A DNA stretch of 35,467 nucleotides, from IMG/VR virus record IMGVR_UViG_3300034166_000229, positions 1-35,467 of that record; one strand, 5' to 3'. The notes beneath the pieces were generated by a model. It saw nothing but the letters and a program-made list of their open reading frames with translations. It searched no databases and was not told where the DNA came from. Position 1 is the stretch's first letter; each line of letters begins with the position of its first letter. This stretch comes from a virus. Of the stretch, positions 15,118 to 21,678 are shown in pieces. A program made the position numbers and the translations under genes.

Positions 15118-15342
15118 CTAGTCTTCGTCCATTACTTCAAACGATCTGGCAATACGGTACTTCTCGGCAGCTGACGCTGATTCGAGTAGACCGAGAGTAG
15201 TTGATGCGGTCTGATTCTTCAGTGTTGTTATCCAGAAGGACGGCTGACCTGACGCACGTTGCACAGTTGCGATGACAACATAGGCATCGCACATTCCTTC
15301 GGTGCAGGCATCAATGTATTCTGCTATCGGGTCTTCAGTCAT
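15118..15342 (-). CDS. Hypothetical 74-residue early protein
   Basis: The chosen ATG at 15342 lies 9 nt after AGAGGAG; an in-frame TTG three codons earlier abuts that site and is unlikely. Sequence: acidic start (MTEDPIAEYIDACTEGMCD), then an alternating beta/alpha pattern (AYVVIATVQRASGQPSFWIT, LGLLESASAAEKYRIA) and an acidic end. No signal peptide, membrane segment or known motif. It stands between the PP-loop protein and the HTH gene in a tightly spaced run. Function unknown. Confidence 0.65.
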   Translation of the reverse strand: MTEDPIAEYIDACTEGMCDAYVVIATVQRASGQPSFWITTLKNQTASTTLGLLESASAAEKYRIARSFEVMDED

Positions 15343-15436
15343 CGTCTTCAACTCCTCTATCTCCGCACAATGGTTTAGCAGGTATCGGCTGTCTGCACGG
15401 GCATGGGTTGAGTCGAGTGAGTCCAGGCAAGGTCAT
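15335..15436 (-). CDS. Possible 33-residue Cys-containing ORF
   Basis: The ATG at 15436 overlaps the PP-loop stop by 4 nt (ATGA) and the stop overlaps the next ORF by 8 nt, the same pattern as its neighbours. Product: MTLPGLTRLNPCPCRQPIPA, then a short segment with one more Cys, ending EDDD. It fills what would otherwise be an 80-bp gap. There is no clear Shine-Dalgarno, so it would depend on coupling. It may be chance. Confidence 0.3.
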   Translation of the reverse strand: MTLPGLTRLNPCPCRQPIPAKPLCGDRGVEDDD

Positions 15437-16224
15437 TTGATCTCATCCATAAAACATCCGCAACTTCCCCAATCGTCCTTGTCAAACATGGTTGGCTGAT
15501 CCTCTAGTCGTTCCCTGAATCGTCTCAAGGTCAGTGGTGTTGTCTTTCCATCTTTAGTTTCTTTCAACATTGCCACATCCTTGTTGAGGTAGTCACGACT
15601 CTTCTGTTCTTCGATTTCCCATTCAAGGAATCGAGGACGATTCCAATCCAGCAACATCTTCCAAGCTGCTTGGCCACCCCTGACACACGCACCGCCACAG
15701 TTGGCATGGCTGAAGCCGACTGAGTAGAGGCGTGGTGGTGTGATTCCCATTTTGTGATATTTATCTAGTAGGGCGGGTTTCTCTATGTATGGTTCACGCA
15801 TGAGTGGTGAGTCAATTTTGTAGGGAAGCCATAGTGGTTCTGCTCGGTTGTGCCGGTGTGGTTCTGTCCAGTCAAAGCCAAGGTAGATGATTGAGGTTGC
15901 TGGATCGCAGTTGTGTTTGATCCATTTGTTGAGTGCATCTCTTTTGAGTATTTGACTACAGACTGCAAGTCTGTCTGATGGTACGACTTTGCGGTCTCGT
16001 CCAACTTGGAGCGGGGTTCGTCCGTCTCTTATGGTTATCCATTCCCAGCGTGTGGAAAGGGCTTGCACTACGTCGTTGGCGAATCTCCAGTTGTCTTCAT
16101 CCTCGACCATTGTGTCTGCGGTAAGTAGGACAAGTCGGTCGTCAGGTTGTGCTAATTCTTGTACACGGAATGCAACTTCTGCTGAACCGATACCTGTCGA
16201 GAATTGGACACAGTGGAGCGTCAT
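15433..16224 (-). CDS. PP-loop ATPase, PAPS-reductase-like, with a Cys cluster
   Basis: 263 codons. FSTGIGSAEVAF at residues 8-19 fills the place of the SGGxxS pyrophosphate loop of PAPS reductase/QueC/DndC-type enzymes, and LLTADTMVEDED gives the next acidic strand. Later FSHANCGGACVRGGQ and the end WGSCGCFMD supply five cysteines that could bind an Fe-S cluster or metal. Such proteins adenylate a substrate; in phages they are usually labelled PAPS reductase without proof. It lies near the methyltransferases and nucleases, so a nucleic-acid modification role is possible. The first Gly of SGG is replaced by Thr, a mild deviation. Confidence 0.82.
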   Translation of the reverse strand: MTLHCVQFSTGIGSAEVAFRVQELAQPDDRLVLLTADTMVEDEDNWRFANDVVQALSTRWEWITIRDGRTPLQVGRDRKVVPSDRLAVCSQILKRDALNKWIKHNCDPATSIIYLGFDWTEPHRHNRAEPLWLPYKIDSPLMREPYIEKPALLDKYHKMGITPPRLYSVGFSHANCGGACVRGGQAAWKMLLDWNRPRFLEWEIEEQKSRDYLNKDVAMLKETKDGKTTPLTLRRFRERLEDQPTMFDKDDWGSCGCFMDEIK

Positions 16225-16415
16225 GGTTGTGTTCTGATGTCGTCATGGACTTCGCTCGCTGTCCGGTACTCGCTGTGGCTGCCTGCCATCATGCGGCCTT
16301 CTGGGGTGATAGCAATCCATGTTGGTGCGTCTGGGTCACATAAGCAGCCTGTGACACGTTGCGGGTCGTGACGAATCAACGATTGACACTTCAAACATTC
16401 GGCTTGGAGAATCAT
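16221..16415 (-). CDS. 64-residue Cys-rich (zinc-ribbon-like) protein
   Basis: MILQAECLKCQSLIRHDPQR has CxxC, and GCLCDP follows 14 residues later with CxC, which together could hold one zinc ion. The rest is a short beta/turn region (APTWIAITPEGRMMAGSH) and a charged tail. ATG overlaps the previous stop by 4 nt and its own stop overlaps the PP-loop gene by 4 nt. Small zinc-ribbon proteins are common in early phage operons; the function is unknown. No homologous family recognised. Confidence 0.68.
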   Translation of the reverse strand: MILQAECLKCQSLIRHDPQRVTGCLCDPDAPTWIAITPEGRMMAGSHSEYRTASEVHDDIRTQP

Positions 16416-16576
16416 TGGGTGTCCATTCGTAACGCATGCAACATGCCGTGAAGTTCGTTGACGGTGTCTGTGAGTCGTGCCACCTGCACTTCTAGGAGTG
16501 CAATGGTGTATCGCTGTTCAGCAATGGTGAACTCGTGGTCGATGGATTCTTGGTGCATTGTCTTCATCCAAGCCAT
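16412..16576 (-). CDS. 54-residue coiled-coil protein
   Basis: The ATG at 16576 shares a base with the stop of the gene before (TGATG). Residues about 18-50 (FTIAEQRYTIALLEVQVARL) form a heptad-patterned helix. The Met/His-rich ends give no motif. It is one of three neighbouring short coiled-coil ORFs (with 16802-16984 and 16981-17193). They could form hetero-oligomers or be related by duplication, but I cannot show identity between them. Function unknown. Confidence 0.6.
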   Translation of the reverse strand: MAWMKTMHQESIDHEFTIAEQRYTIALLEVQVARLTDTVNELHGMLHALRMDTQ

Positions 16577-16815
16577 CAGCGTCGTTCCAACTGTATTGGT
16601 GGTGACCAAGTTGCGTCCCATGCGGTGCCAGGTTTGGTGGCGATGCGCATGAGGCCGTCTGAGTCAAGCATGATGAGAAGGTAGATGCCACCGGCAACTG
16701 CGGCTGATGTGATGTCATGGTTCTTGATGTGTCCTACCCAGCGGGCTTCGCCGTCTCGATCTGCGAGGACGGTGACTGTGTAGGGCGCGTCTGGGAATGT
16801 GTCAGCTGCGGTCAT
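16576..16815 (-). CDS. 79-residue small beta-rich hypothetical protein
   Basis: Alternating pattern: PYTVTVLADRDGEARWVGHI, then a helical or turn region, GGIYLLIMLDSDGLMRIAT, and WDATWSPPIQLERR. This looks like a compact beta-sheet protein. No Cys pairs, signal or membrane helix of normal length. The start at 16815 overlaps the coiled-coil gene stop by 14 nt, and the end is joined to the next gene by TGATG. I do not recognise the family. The tight spacing supports a real gene. Confidence 0.65.
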   Translation of the reverse strand: MTAADTFPDAPYTVTVLADRDGEARWVGHIKNHDITSAAVAGGIYLLIMLDSDGLMRIATKPGTAWDATWSPPIQLERR

Positions 16816-16984
16816 CGTAAGCCTCCAGATGTTTGTTGATTTCTCGCAGAAGGTTCAACTCGTATTTGGTTTCTTCTAGTTCTTTTTTGACCGCTGCAAG
16901 TTCGCGTGACAGTTCCATGCTTTGCTGGCGACAGAATCGCAGGTCTTGTGACAGACCGTAGGTGCCTTGCTGATATCGGGTCAC
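16802..16984 (-). CDS. 60-residue coiled-coil protein
   Basis: After a short head (MTRYQQGTYGLSQDLRFCRQ) residues about 20-55 are one continuous charged helix (ELSRELAAVKKELEETKYEL) with Leu/Met at heptad positions. ATG overlaps the previous stop by 4 nt (ATGA). Nothing shows what it binds. It sits just before a beta-rich partner-sized ORF and after another coiled coil. Confidence 0.62.
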   Translation of the reverse strand: MTRYQQGTYGLSQDLRFCRQQSMELSRELAAVKKELEETKYELNLLREINKHLEAYDDRS

Positions 16985-17193
16985 AGCTCTGCTCCTTGGG
17001 CTAGGTAGACACGGAGGCGGGAGATGTCTGAGTGGGCTTGGGTGAGTGTCACTTTGCAGGCTTCTAGTTCTCGGAAGAGTGAGTCGGCGGTGTCTTTGTA
17101 GTTGTTGCGTTCTTCGGTGACACGTTCGAGTGCTGTGTGGAGTTCCGATACACGGATTTCTAGTTCAGCGAATTGTAGGGCTAGGTCGTTCAT
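16981..17193 (-). CDS. 70-residue coiled-coil protein
   Basis: MNDLALQFAELEIRVSELHT starts a helix that runs almost to the end (LERVTEERNNYKDTADSLF, LEACKVTLTQAHSDISRLRV), all heptad-like. A single Cys, no membrane segment. ATG overlaps the stop of the 44-residue ORF before it. Likely an oligomeric accessory protein; function unknown. Low-complexity helices can arise by chance, but the coupling at both ends argues for a gene. Confidence 0.62.
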   Translation of the reverse strand: MNDLALQFAELEIRVSELHTALERVTEERNNYKDTADSLFRELEACKVTLTQAHSDISRLRVYLAQGAEL

Positions 17194-17324
17194 TTGGGTT
17201 TGCTCCTTTTGGCTAGTTCTAGTTTGAGTGCTTCGATGGTTTTGAATAGTCGTTCTTGGTCACCTTGTCCTACCCAACTGCGTTCTAGGAATTGGATGGC
17301 GTTGATGATGTCTTGTTTCGTCAT
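17190..17324 (-). CDS. 44-residue helical ORF
   Basis: ATG at 17324, 21 bases after the SSB-side hairpin. Product MTKQDIINAIQFLERSWVGQ, then GDQERLFKTIEALKLELAKR and a basic end: two short amphipathic helices. It is the first gene after the terminator-like hairpin and couples by ATGA to the coiled-coil gene. Upstream bases on the coding strand (TAAGAAAGACCACAG) offer at most a weak ribosome site. Function unknown. Confidence 0.55.
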   Translation of the reverse strand: MTKQDIINAIQFLERSWVGQGDQERLFKTIEALKLELAKRSKPK

Positions 17325-17345
17325 CTGTGGTCTTTCTTAGTAAAG

Positions 17346-17383
17346 GTTCGGCAGGGTGCCAGGGGTTGATCACCCTGCCGAAC
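17346..17383 (-). terminator. 13-bp hairpin terminator after the SSB-like gene
   Basis: Perfect arms 17346-17358 and 17371-17383 (GTTCGGCAGGGTG and its complement) with a 12-nt loop. On the minus strand it is followed by CTTTACTAAG, a short T-tract. It lies 14 bases past the SSB-like stop and 22 bases before the next start, so it separates the first early block from the string of tiny ORFs. Partial read-through is likely since I see no strong promoter after it. Confidence 0.75.
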
Positions 17384-17396
17384 TGGGGTTAGTGGT

Positions 17397-17795
17397 TTAC
17401 CACATTGATTCGGAGTCGTCCTTGGCGGCTGCTTCTACTTTGGCTTTGAATAGTTTCGGTGCGTTGAAGCCTTTCTTGGCTTCTCCGAGTCCGGTGAACT
17501 TGACTGACAGGTTGGTGCCAACCATTGTGGTGACTCCAGCTGCGGTTGCGGCCTCTCTTATCGCCTTCACCATATTTCCACGCGCCCACAAATTGCCAAA
17601 GCCGTCTGTAGTGGTAATGGTGAATACGAAGACGTAGCGGGTGTCGCCGTTGTCCCATGTCTTCACGTTGCCTGCTGGGTCACGGTCTTCAAGTTTCTTC
17701 ACCTCGATGACTTTGCCTGTGTGGCTGTCACCTGCGGTATCAAACTTGAGGGCAGGATATTTGTTCCCACCTTCGCCTAGGAATATGTCTGTCAT
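17397..17795 (-). CDS. SSB-like (probable OB-fold) DNA-binding protein
   Basis: 132 codons. Beta-rich body: KYPALKFDTAGDSHTGKVIE, TRYVFVFTITTTDGFGNLWA, GTNLSVKFTGLGEAKKGFNA. It ends in an acidic tail finishing DDSESMW, like the acidic tip of SSB proteins that recruits partners. Proteins of this sort stand next to nucleases and replication genes in many actinophages and are thought to bind single strands. Here it follows the RecB/Cas4-like nuclease and one unknown gene. ATG overlaps the previous stop by 4 nt. The OB fold is inferred from pattern only. Confidence 0.7.
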   Translation of the reverse strand: MTDIFLGEGGNKYPALKFDTAGDSHTGKVIEVKKLEDRDPAGNVKTWDNGDTRYVFVFTITTTDGFGNLWARGNMVKAIREAATAAGVTTMVGTNLSVKFTGLGEAKKGFNAPKLFKAKVEAAAKDDSESMW

Positions 17796-18223
17796 GATGC
17801 TTTCTCCTGTATCTGGAAGTTGTTGGATTTTGGGTTATAGATGAGATGCAGGTCGTCATTCTTGATTCGTTGGCAAACAGTTTTGAACTGTTTTGCGTGA
17901 CGATGATCAAGGTTGGCTAGTGCTTCTCCTGCTTTTGTGTATTGCTGTTTCGTGATGTGCGAGCAGATGCCCATCACTAACTCTGCATCGTATTGTTGAT
18001 CCAACATCAGACACAGGATGCCTGTGGCGATGTCAATTCTCCGATGAGATTTCACTGCATGCAGACCGATTGAGCGGCCTGCTGATGCAGATTCGATAAT
18101 CAGATCAATATATGTCTGACGTGTTGACGCTGGTAGTTGTTCAATGGTTTGACGTATGTGCCTGAGCGCAGTCATCTCATGAACTTGCACCTCGTAGATG
18201 GTGCCTTCAATGTCGTCAATCAT
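17792..18223 (-). CDS. Hypothetical 143-residue protein in the recombination block
   Basis: Mostly helical and soluble: ALRHIRQTIEQLPASTRQTY, DLIIESASAGRSIGLHAVK, ATGILCLMLDQQYDAELVM and a basic C-terminal part. No catalytic motif, Cys cluster or membrane segment that I can name. It couples by ATGA to the nuclease upstream and the SSB-like gene downstream, so it probably works with DNA recombination or replication. I do not recognise the family. Confidence 0.7.
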   Translation of the reverse strand: MIDDIEGTIYEVQVHEMTALRHIRQTIEQLPASTRQTYIDLIIESASAGRSIGLHAVKSHRRIDIATGILCLMLDQQYDAELVMGICSHITKQQYTKAGEALANLDHRHAKQFKTVCQRIKNDDLHLIYNPKSNNFQIQEKAS

Positions 18224-19371
18224 CCTGGGTACGCATCCTTCGGATTGTCAAAGCCTGCGATTTTGCGTGACTTCGGCTTCGGTTTCGTTGGGTCAGGTTG
18301 AAAGAACGGTGACGAATGATCAGCTTCAACATGTTCGATGGCTTTGATGAGCGCATCAAGTTGATCGTTGTCACAGTTCTGCAACTTTGGTACATCAGCA
18401 GGCCAGGCAAGGATGAGGAGGGCTTGAGCGTCTTTGGTGAGTGCGCTGATGCGTTGTTTCACCCATTCGGCTCGTGTTGCTAGTGCGGTGTTACCTGATG
18501 CGATAACGCCTCCAGCCTGTGGCTTCGGACTGGCCACAGGCTGGTCGGCACTCCGCTTCTCTTCGGAGAACTTGTAGGGCTTGAATAGGTCTTTGCGTTT
18601 GCGCCATTCACGGGTGGCGATTGACATGTTCAATGCGTCTAATCCTGCGACCAGGTCAACGGTGTAGAACTTGCAGTCTGCTTCTCCTGCTGGGAGGTGG
18701 CAGATGATGCCTTCTGTTTTGTCCAGGTTTGGGAGCGGTTTGCGTTCACCGGTGCGCCAGTCATAAATCCATTCGGCGTTCGCATACGCAGCCAACTGCA
18801 CTGCTATCGAACCATACGAGTACGACAGATCGGTGCCTGTCTTCAAGTCAAAGATGACCAGACGACCGTCACGCAACTGCACGATGCGGTCAGCTGTGCC
18901 AGCGTATTGAAGTTCGTCGTTGATCAACAACACCTCAATCCACTCAGCCTGCATCCGCATATCCCATGCCGCACATGCAGCGACATAGGTTTCAATGTCT
19001 CCTTGTAGACCTTGCAGGATTTGTGGCTTCTGACCTCGATCAATCTGTTCAGTGATGGCATGCAATGCGGTACCAAGGTTGGCTCGCCCGTAAGCACCAG
19101 CAGCTTCAATCGCATCGTTGGCAATCTTGTTCAGTTTGCTTCGATCATCCAACGCTGTTGATGCCTGTGCAAGAAGATCGGCACGTTTCACAATGCCTGT
19201 CAACGCCATGCGTGTCTTCCAATCAGCAAGCGAACCCGTGTCATCAAGTGTTTTGGCAATTGTTGTCACTCGGGTGTAGCCAAGTTCTTTGCCTGTGTCA
19301 GGGTGTTGAATCTTGTATCGCCCCCAACGATCTTTGGGTGCTTCCTCGGTCAGGAATTGTTCGGCGGTCAT
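18220..19371 (-). CDS. RecB/Cas4-like PD-(D/E)xK exonuclease
   Basis: 383 codons. Core motifs in order: LGTALHAITEQI (His of motif I), LQYAGTADRIV (Asp), VIFDLKTG (DxK, motif III) and SIAVQLAAYANAEW (Gln-Tyr helix), the PDDEXK_1 pattern of phage RecB/Cas4-type nucleases. No Fe-S cysteine set is evident, so it is closer to the phage RecB-type exonucleases than to true Cas4. A linker near residue 280 leads to a separate C-terminal helical and basic region (KPKPKSRK). It would trim DNA ends for recombination together with the resolvase and SSB-like protein. Start after AAGGAGACCCTGCACC. Confidence 0.85.
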   Translation of the reverse strand: MTAEQFLTEEAPKDRWGRYKIQHPDTGKELGYTRVTTIAKTLDDTGSLADWKTRMALTGIVKRADLLAQASTALDDRSKLNKIANDAIEAAGAYGRANLGTALHAITEQIDRGQKPQILQGLQGDIETYVAACAAWDMRMQAEWIEVLLINDELQYAGTADRIVQLRDGRLVIFDLKTGTDLSYSYGSIAVQLAAYANAEWIYDWRTGERKPLPNLDKTEGIICHLPAGEADCKFYTVDLVAGLDALNMSIATREWRKRKDLFKPYKFSEEKRSADQPVASPKPQAGGVIASGNTALATRAEWVKQRISALTKDAQALLILAWPADVPKLQNCDNDQLDALIKAIEHVEADHSSPFFQPDPTKPKPKSRKIAGFDNPKDAYPG

Positions 19372-19450
19372 GGTGCAGGGTCTCCTTGTAGTTTTGGGAA
19401 TTATTTAGATTGGTCAAGATAGCAGGTCTTTCACGCCTGCGCGGGTATGT

Positions 19451-19816
19451 CTACTTCGGGGGTGTCACAGGGTTCAATTCGGCATCCACAACGGTCATCA
19501 ACTCAGCCCACAAACGGGCAGGCATAATCGCATACCAGTCATCCACATCCGTTGATCCACGCCGTTTCGCCAGAACACACCCAGTCCAAGCCTGAGCGTT
19601 ATCCATCTCCACATCCAACTCGCCAAGCCAACCAGGAATATCAATCGACTTGCAGTTCTTTACCTCAATGCAGACACCAGGAACACCGTCAATGTCGCCA
19701 CGATCATCCGTCCAACCGGCACGACTGCGCTCAGCATTCACCCAACCCCAAGTGCGCAACCACTTCGCCACAGCCAACTCAGCTGACGAACCCTTGCGCT
19801 TCTGTGGTGATGTCAT
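19451..19816 (-). CDS. Hjc-like Holliday junction resolvase / PD-(D/E)xK nuclease
   Basis: 121 codons. KRKGSSAELAVAKWLRTWGW carries the conserved Glu helix, DDRGDIDGVPGVCIEVKN carries the catalytic Asp and ExK, and AQAWTGCVLAKRRG gives a later strand. The order and size match archaeal-Hjc-type resolvases found in many phages. It would cut four-way junctions before packaging. ATG overlaps the WhiB stop by 4 nt. A restriction-like nuclease of the same fold is an alternative. Confidence 0.78.
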   Translation of the reverse strand: MTSPQKRKGSSAELAVAKWLRTWGWVNAERSRAGWTDDRGDIDGVPGVCIEVKNCKSIDIPGWLGELDVEMDNAQAWTGCVLAKRRGSTDVDDWYAIMPARLWAELMTVVDAELNPVTPPK

Positions 19817-20100
19817 ATTCTTCTCCTCGGCTTGTTCGGTTTCCTACGGCCACGCTCAACAGTAGTTGTCCCAGCCCACACACCATACTCCTCGTTATCT
19901 AACGCAAACTGCAAGCACGGTTTGCGCACAGGACACATCGCACAAATCTCTTTCGCTTTGCGTATAGATATTGATGAGCCTTCGTTGAAGAACAAGTCCA
20001 GCATCCCTCGACATCGGGCTTGATCTTGCCATTTTGGTCTGTCAGGTCTGAAGACTCCTTCGCCTTCAGACCACAAATCGACAACGTGTGCGTTGCTCAT
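19813..20100 (-). CDS. whiB: WhiB-family Fe-S transcription regulator
   Basis: 95 codons. Four cysteines in the WhiB pattern: Cys30 in QARCRGM, then ICAMCPVRKPC (CxxCx5C, residues 53, 56, 62). The GVWAGTT turn stands for the family G[VI]WGG motif, followed by a basic tail RGRRKPNKPRRR for DNA contact. WhiB proteins bind a 4Fe-4S cluster and are confined to Actinobacteria and their phages, so this is the best host marker in the genome. Phage copies can alter host cell division or exclude other phages. It overlaps its two neighbours by 4 nt each. Confidence 0.93.
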   Translation of the reverse strand: MSNAHVVDLWSEGEGVFRPDRPKWQDQARCRGMLDLFFNEGSSISIRKAKEICAMCPVRKPCLQFALDNEEYGVWAGTTTVERGRRKPNKPRRRI

Positions 20101-20387
20101 CGTGCAGTTGGATGACTGTGACGAGCGTTGAGTTGTGCGCGACGTGCAGCCACAAGATGTGCAGTCTTTACTGTGCGAGCCTCACGCTTCTGTTCCCGTG
20201 ATGGTTGCGATATCCAATAATGAACCGCACCCAACGCAACAACATTGATCCCGATCCAAACAATCCAATCTGTCCGACTGGCAGGTTCGGCATCTGGTAG
20301 GTCTTCAGCTGATGGCATAAACATCAACACCCAACCAACTGCGATCAGTGCTGTAGTCCAACCAATCTTGATTCTGTTTCTCTCCAT
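20097..20387 (-). CDS. 96-residue two-helix membrane protein
   Basis: ATG at 20387, directly after AAGGAGGAAAC, one of the best ribosome sites in the genome. Residues 8-27 (IGWTTALIAVGWVLMFM) and 42-60 (DWIVWIGINVVALGAVHYW) are hydrophobic; a basic cytoplasmic-type tail (REQKREARTVK, RRAQLNARHSH) follows. The stop overlaps the WhiB start by 4 nt. A membrane protein in the early block could change the host membrane or exclude other phages. No family recognised. Confidence 0.75.
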   Translation of the reverse strand: MERNRIKIGWTTALIAVGWVLMFMPSAEDLPDAEPASRTDWIVWIGINVVALGAVHYWISQPSREQKREARTVKTAHLVAARRAQLNARHSHPTAR

Positions 20388-20448
20388 GTTTCCTCCTTGT
20401 AGTAGGTCACTCCAAGGTAGGACACAGGTGGCACTTAGTGGTGGATGG

Positions 20449-20970
20449 TCACCAACCACCAGGTGGAGGAGTCCAAGGATCCCAACCTGCGATCTTGAAC
20501 AGGACGAATCCTGCTTTGAGATTGGTGAGGGCATCAAGTAGTGGGGCTTGTTCGCATGCGATACCTGCAAGACATACCGCAGCTCGGTCGTTGCGTTCAA
20601 GGTTGTAGTTGACACCGTTGATCTGAAGCAGACCTGAGTCAGACTTGTTCGTTGCTTTGGTGTAGCCCGTGATGTTGCAGTTCTTGTCAACGATTGAGGA
20701 GCCGATACGGTTCGGGCATCCTCCTGATTCTCGAAGGATGATGGTGCCTAGTTTCGCCCATGTTTTGCGTGGCCATCCTGCCTGAGATGCAAGGATTGGG
20801 AGCCAACTGATGTCGCCGTGTTGAAACACGATGCGAGGCTGGTCTTCTTTGAGGTGGCGTGGGATGCTGGTGTGGGTTGGGTGAGGTTCGGGGGCTTGGG
20901 TGGCTTTCGCTACTCCTAAGCCGAAGGTGAGTGAGGATATGGATATGACGATTGCGGTAATGCGTTTCAA
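20449..20970 (-). CDS. Secreted lysozyme-like (SLT/GEWL fold) protein in the early block
   Basis: 173 codons from a TTG at 20970, 7 nt after GGAAGG. An N-terminal signal peptide is clear: MKRITAIVISISSLTFGLGVA with an AKATQA cleavage region. The body has TIILRESGGCPNRIGSS with the likely catalytic Glu, DSGLLQINGVN, and a C-terminal LTNLKAGFVLFKIAGWDPW, the order seen in lysozyme-like transglycosylases and Rpf-like domains. It would cut glycan strands from outside the membrane. It is not in the lysis cassette but lies between the RHH protein and WhiB. Secretion plus position suggest wall remodelling, or late lysis if transcribed late. Confidence 0.85.
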   Translation of the reverse strand: MKRITAIVISISSLTFGLGVAKATQAPEPHPTHTSIPRHLKEDQPRIVFQHGDISWLPILASQAGWPRKTWAKLGTIILRESGGCPNRIGSSIVDKNCNITGYTKATNKSDSGLLQINGVNYNLERNDRAAVCLAGIACEQAPLLDALTNLKAGFVLFKIAGWDPWTPPPGGW

Positions 20971-21000
20971 TAGGTTGCCTTCCGTTTGTCCGATATATAA

Positions 21001-21027
21001 CCCGCACCCAAGGAGGGGAGATGCGGG
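21001..21027 (-). terminator. Bulged hairpin upstream of the lysozyme-like gene
   Basis: On the minus strand CCCGCA-TCT-CCC-CTCCTT-GGG-TGCGGG folds as a 9-bp stem with a 3-nt bulge, then TTATATATC follows. It lies between the RHH gene and the TTG start at 20970. It could weakly terminate the short leading operon, and the TATATAT just after it might serve as a -10 element for the lysozyme gene; no good -35 is seen. Confidence 0.4.
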
Positions 21028-21075
21028 GGATGTTCCATGCGCCCGCCGAGGTCGCAGAACGATCCGCTTCTCAGC

Positions 21076-21228
21076 CTAGTCGGTGGGGTGGTACTTGGTT
21101 TGGTAGTAGAGGTTCAATGCTTCTCGGACTATTTCGCCTTTGGTTAGGTCATATTTGGCGCATTCATCCTCCACCCAATCAATGGTGTATTGGGGGAGGC
21201 GAACGGTAAGGGTCGGATATTTGGTCAT
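21076..21228 (-). CDS. 50-residue ribbon-helix-helix protein
   Basis: MTKYPTLTVRLPQYTIDWVE followed by an 8-residue turn and TKGEIVREALNLYYQTK. This is the full RHH (Arc/MetJ/CopG) layout: one beta strand (PTLTVRLP) for the major groove, helix A (TIDWVEDECAKY) and helix B beginning at the Thr-Lys-Gly turn. It should dimerise and bind an operator, most simply near the promoter at 21624-21652 ahead of its own operon. It starts inside the stop of the ORF before it (ATGA). Too short for automatic callers but convincing. Confidence 0.8.
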   Translation of the reverse strand: MTKYPTLTVRLPQYTIDWVEDECAKYDLTKGEIVREALNLYYQTKYHPTD

Positions 21229-21356
21229 CGTGCGAGGATTTCGGCTTCGTGAGCATCATCCAAACAGGTTTCGCATTGGTCGTGTTTGTTCATGACACTT
21301 GCATCCAAGTGATCTGCACAAACGATGTTGCCTTGTGAGTCTGTGGTGAGGTTCAT
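21225..21356 (-). CDS. 43-residue Cys-containing small protein
   Basis: MNLTTDSQGNIVCADHLDAS then HDQCETCLDDAHEAEILA: CxxH and, 15 residues on, CxxC, which could hold one zinc ion. It overlaps the stops and starts of both neighbours by 4 nt. The gene before it also has two Cys groups (ACNKH and CESC), so the pair may be related in type. Function unknown. Confidence 0.6.
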   Translation of the reverse strand: MNLTTDSQGNIVCADHLDASVMNKHDQCETCLDDAHEAEILAR

Positions 21357-21580
21357 CGTCCGCTCCTGCATGATTCGCAGATGGAGTGGTCAAGACCAAC
21401 AAGTTCGGAGAACTCGCTTGCTTCCTCATCGGTCATCTTGAACCACTTGGTCATTGATGTGGTGATGGTTTTGGCTGATGATCGCTTCTGCAATCTTGCT
21501 GAGGCTTCCACTCCGATGTGCTTATTGCATGCGATCCGACCGCCAAGGTCTGACCAGAATGTTTCGGTAACTGCTTGCAT
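21353..21580 (-). CDS. 75-residue Cys-containing protein, first gene of the early operon
   Basis: Start: ATG at 21580, directly after AAAGGAGGGACATC, an ideal ribosome site; a longer reading would begin inside the promoter. MQAVTETFWSDLGGRIACNKH and the end GLDHSICESCRSGR give one CNKH group and one CESC pair, possibly zinc binding. The middle (ARLQKRSSAKTITTSMTKWF) is basic. As the first gene after the best promoter it is probably expressed at once on infection. It may be a host-takeover factor, but nothing in the sequence says which. Confidence 0.7.
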   Translation of the reverse strand: MQAVTETFWSDLGGRIACNKHIGVEASARLQKRSSAKTITTSMTKWFKMTDEEASEFSELVGLDHSICESCRSGR

Positions 21581-21623
21581 GATGTCCCTCCTTTGAGACT
21601 CAAGGTATTTCCTTGATGACTTC

Positions 21624-21652
21624 AATCTAGGGGCATTGTAAGACAAATGCAA
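21624..21652 (-). promoter_or_regulatory. Candidate early promoter
   Basis: Minus strand: TTGCAT (21652-21647), 17-bp spacer, TAGATT (21629-21624); an A-rich UP-like stretch (CTCAAAAAATATCTCAG) lies just upstream. Predicted start near 21617, about 37 bases before the first early ATG. It stands in the widest gap of this part of the genome, after the last late gene. The boxes are moderate matches (TTG+3, TA-A-T). Confidence 0.45.
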
Positions 21653-21678
21653 GCCAATTCTGAGATATTTTTTGAGCC

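Noticed and set aside
18220-19371. Cas4 as evidence of a CRISPR system
   Set aside because: No repeat-spacer array and no other cas gene are present, and the Fe-S cysteines of true Cas4 are missing. It is a phage RecB-type exonuclease.
20400-20690. N-terminal extension of the 96-residue membrane protein
   Set aside because: It would overlap the lysozyme-like gene by 240 bases, while a strong ribosome site marks the ATG at 20387.
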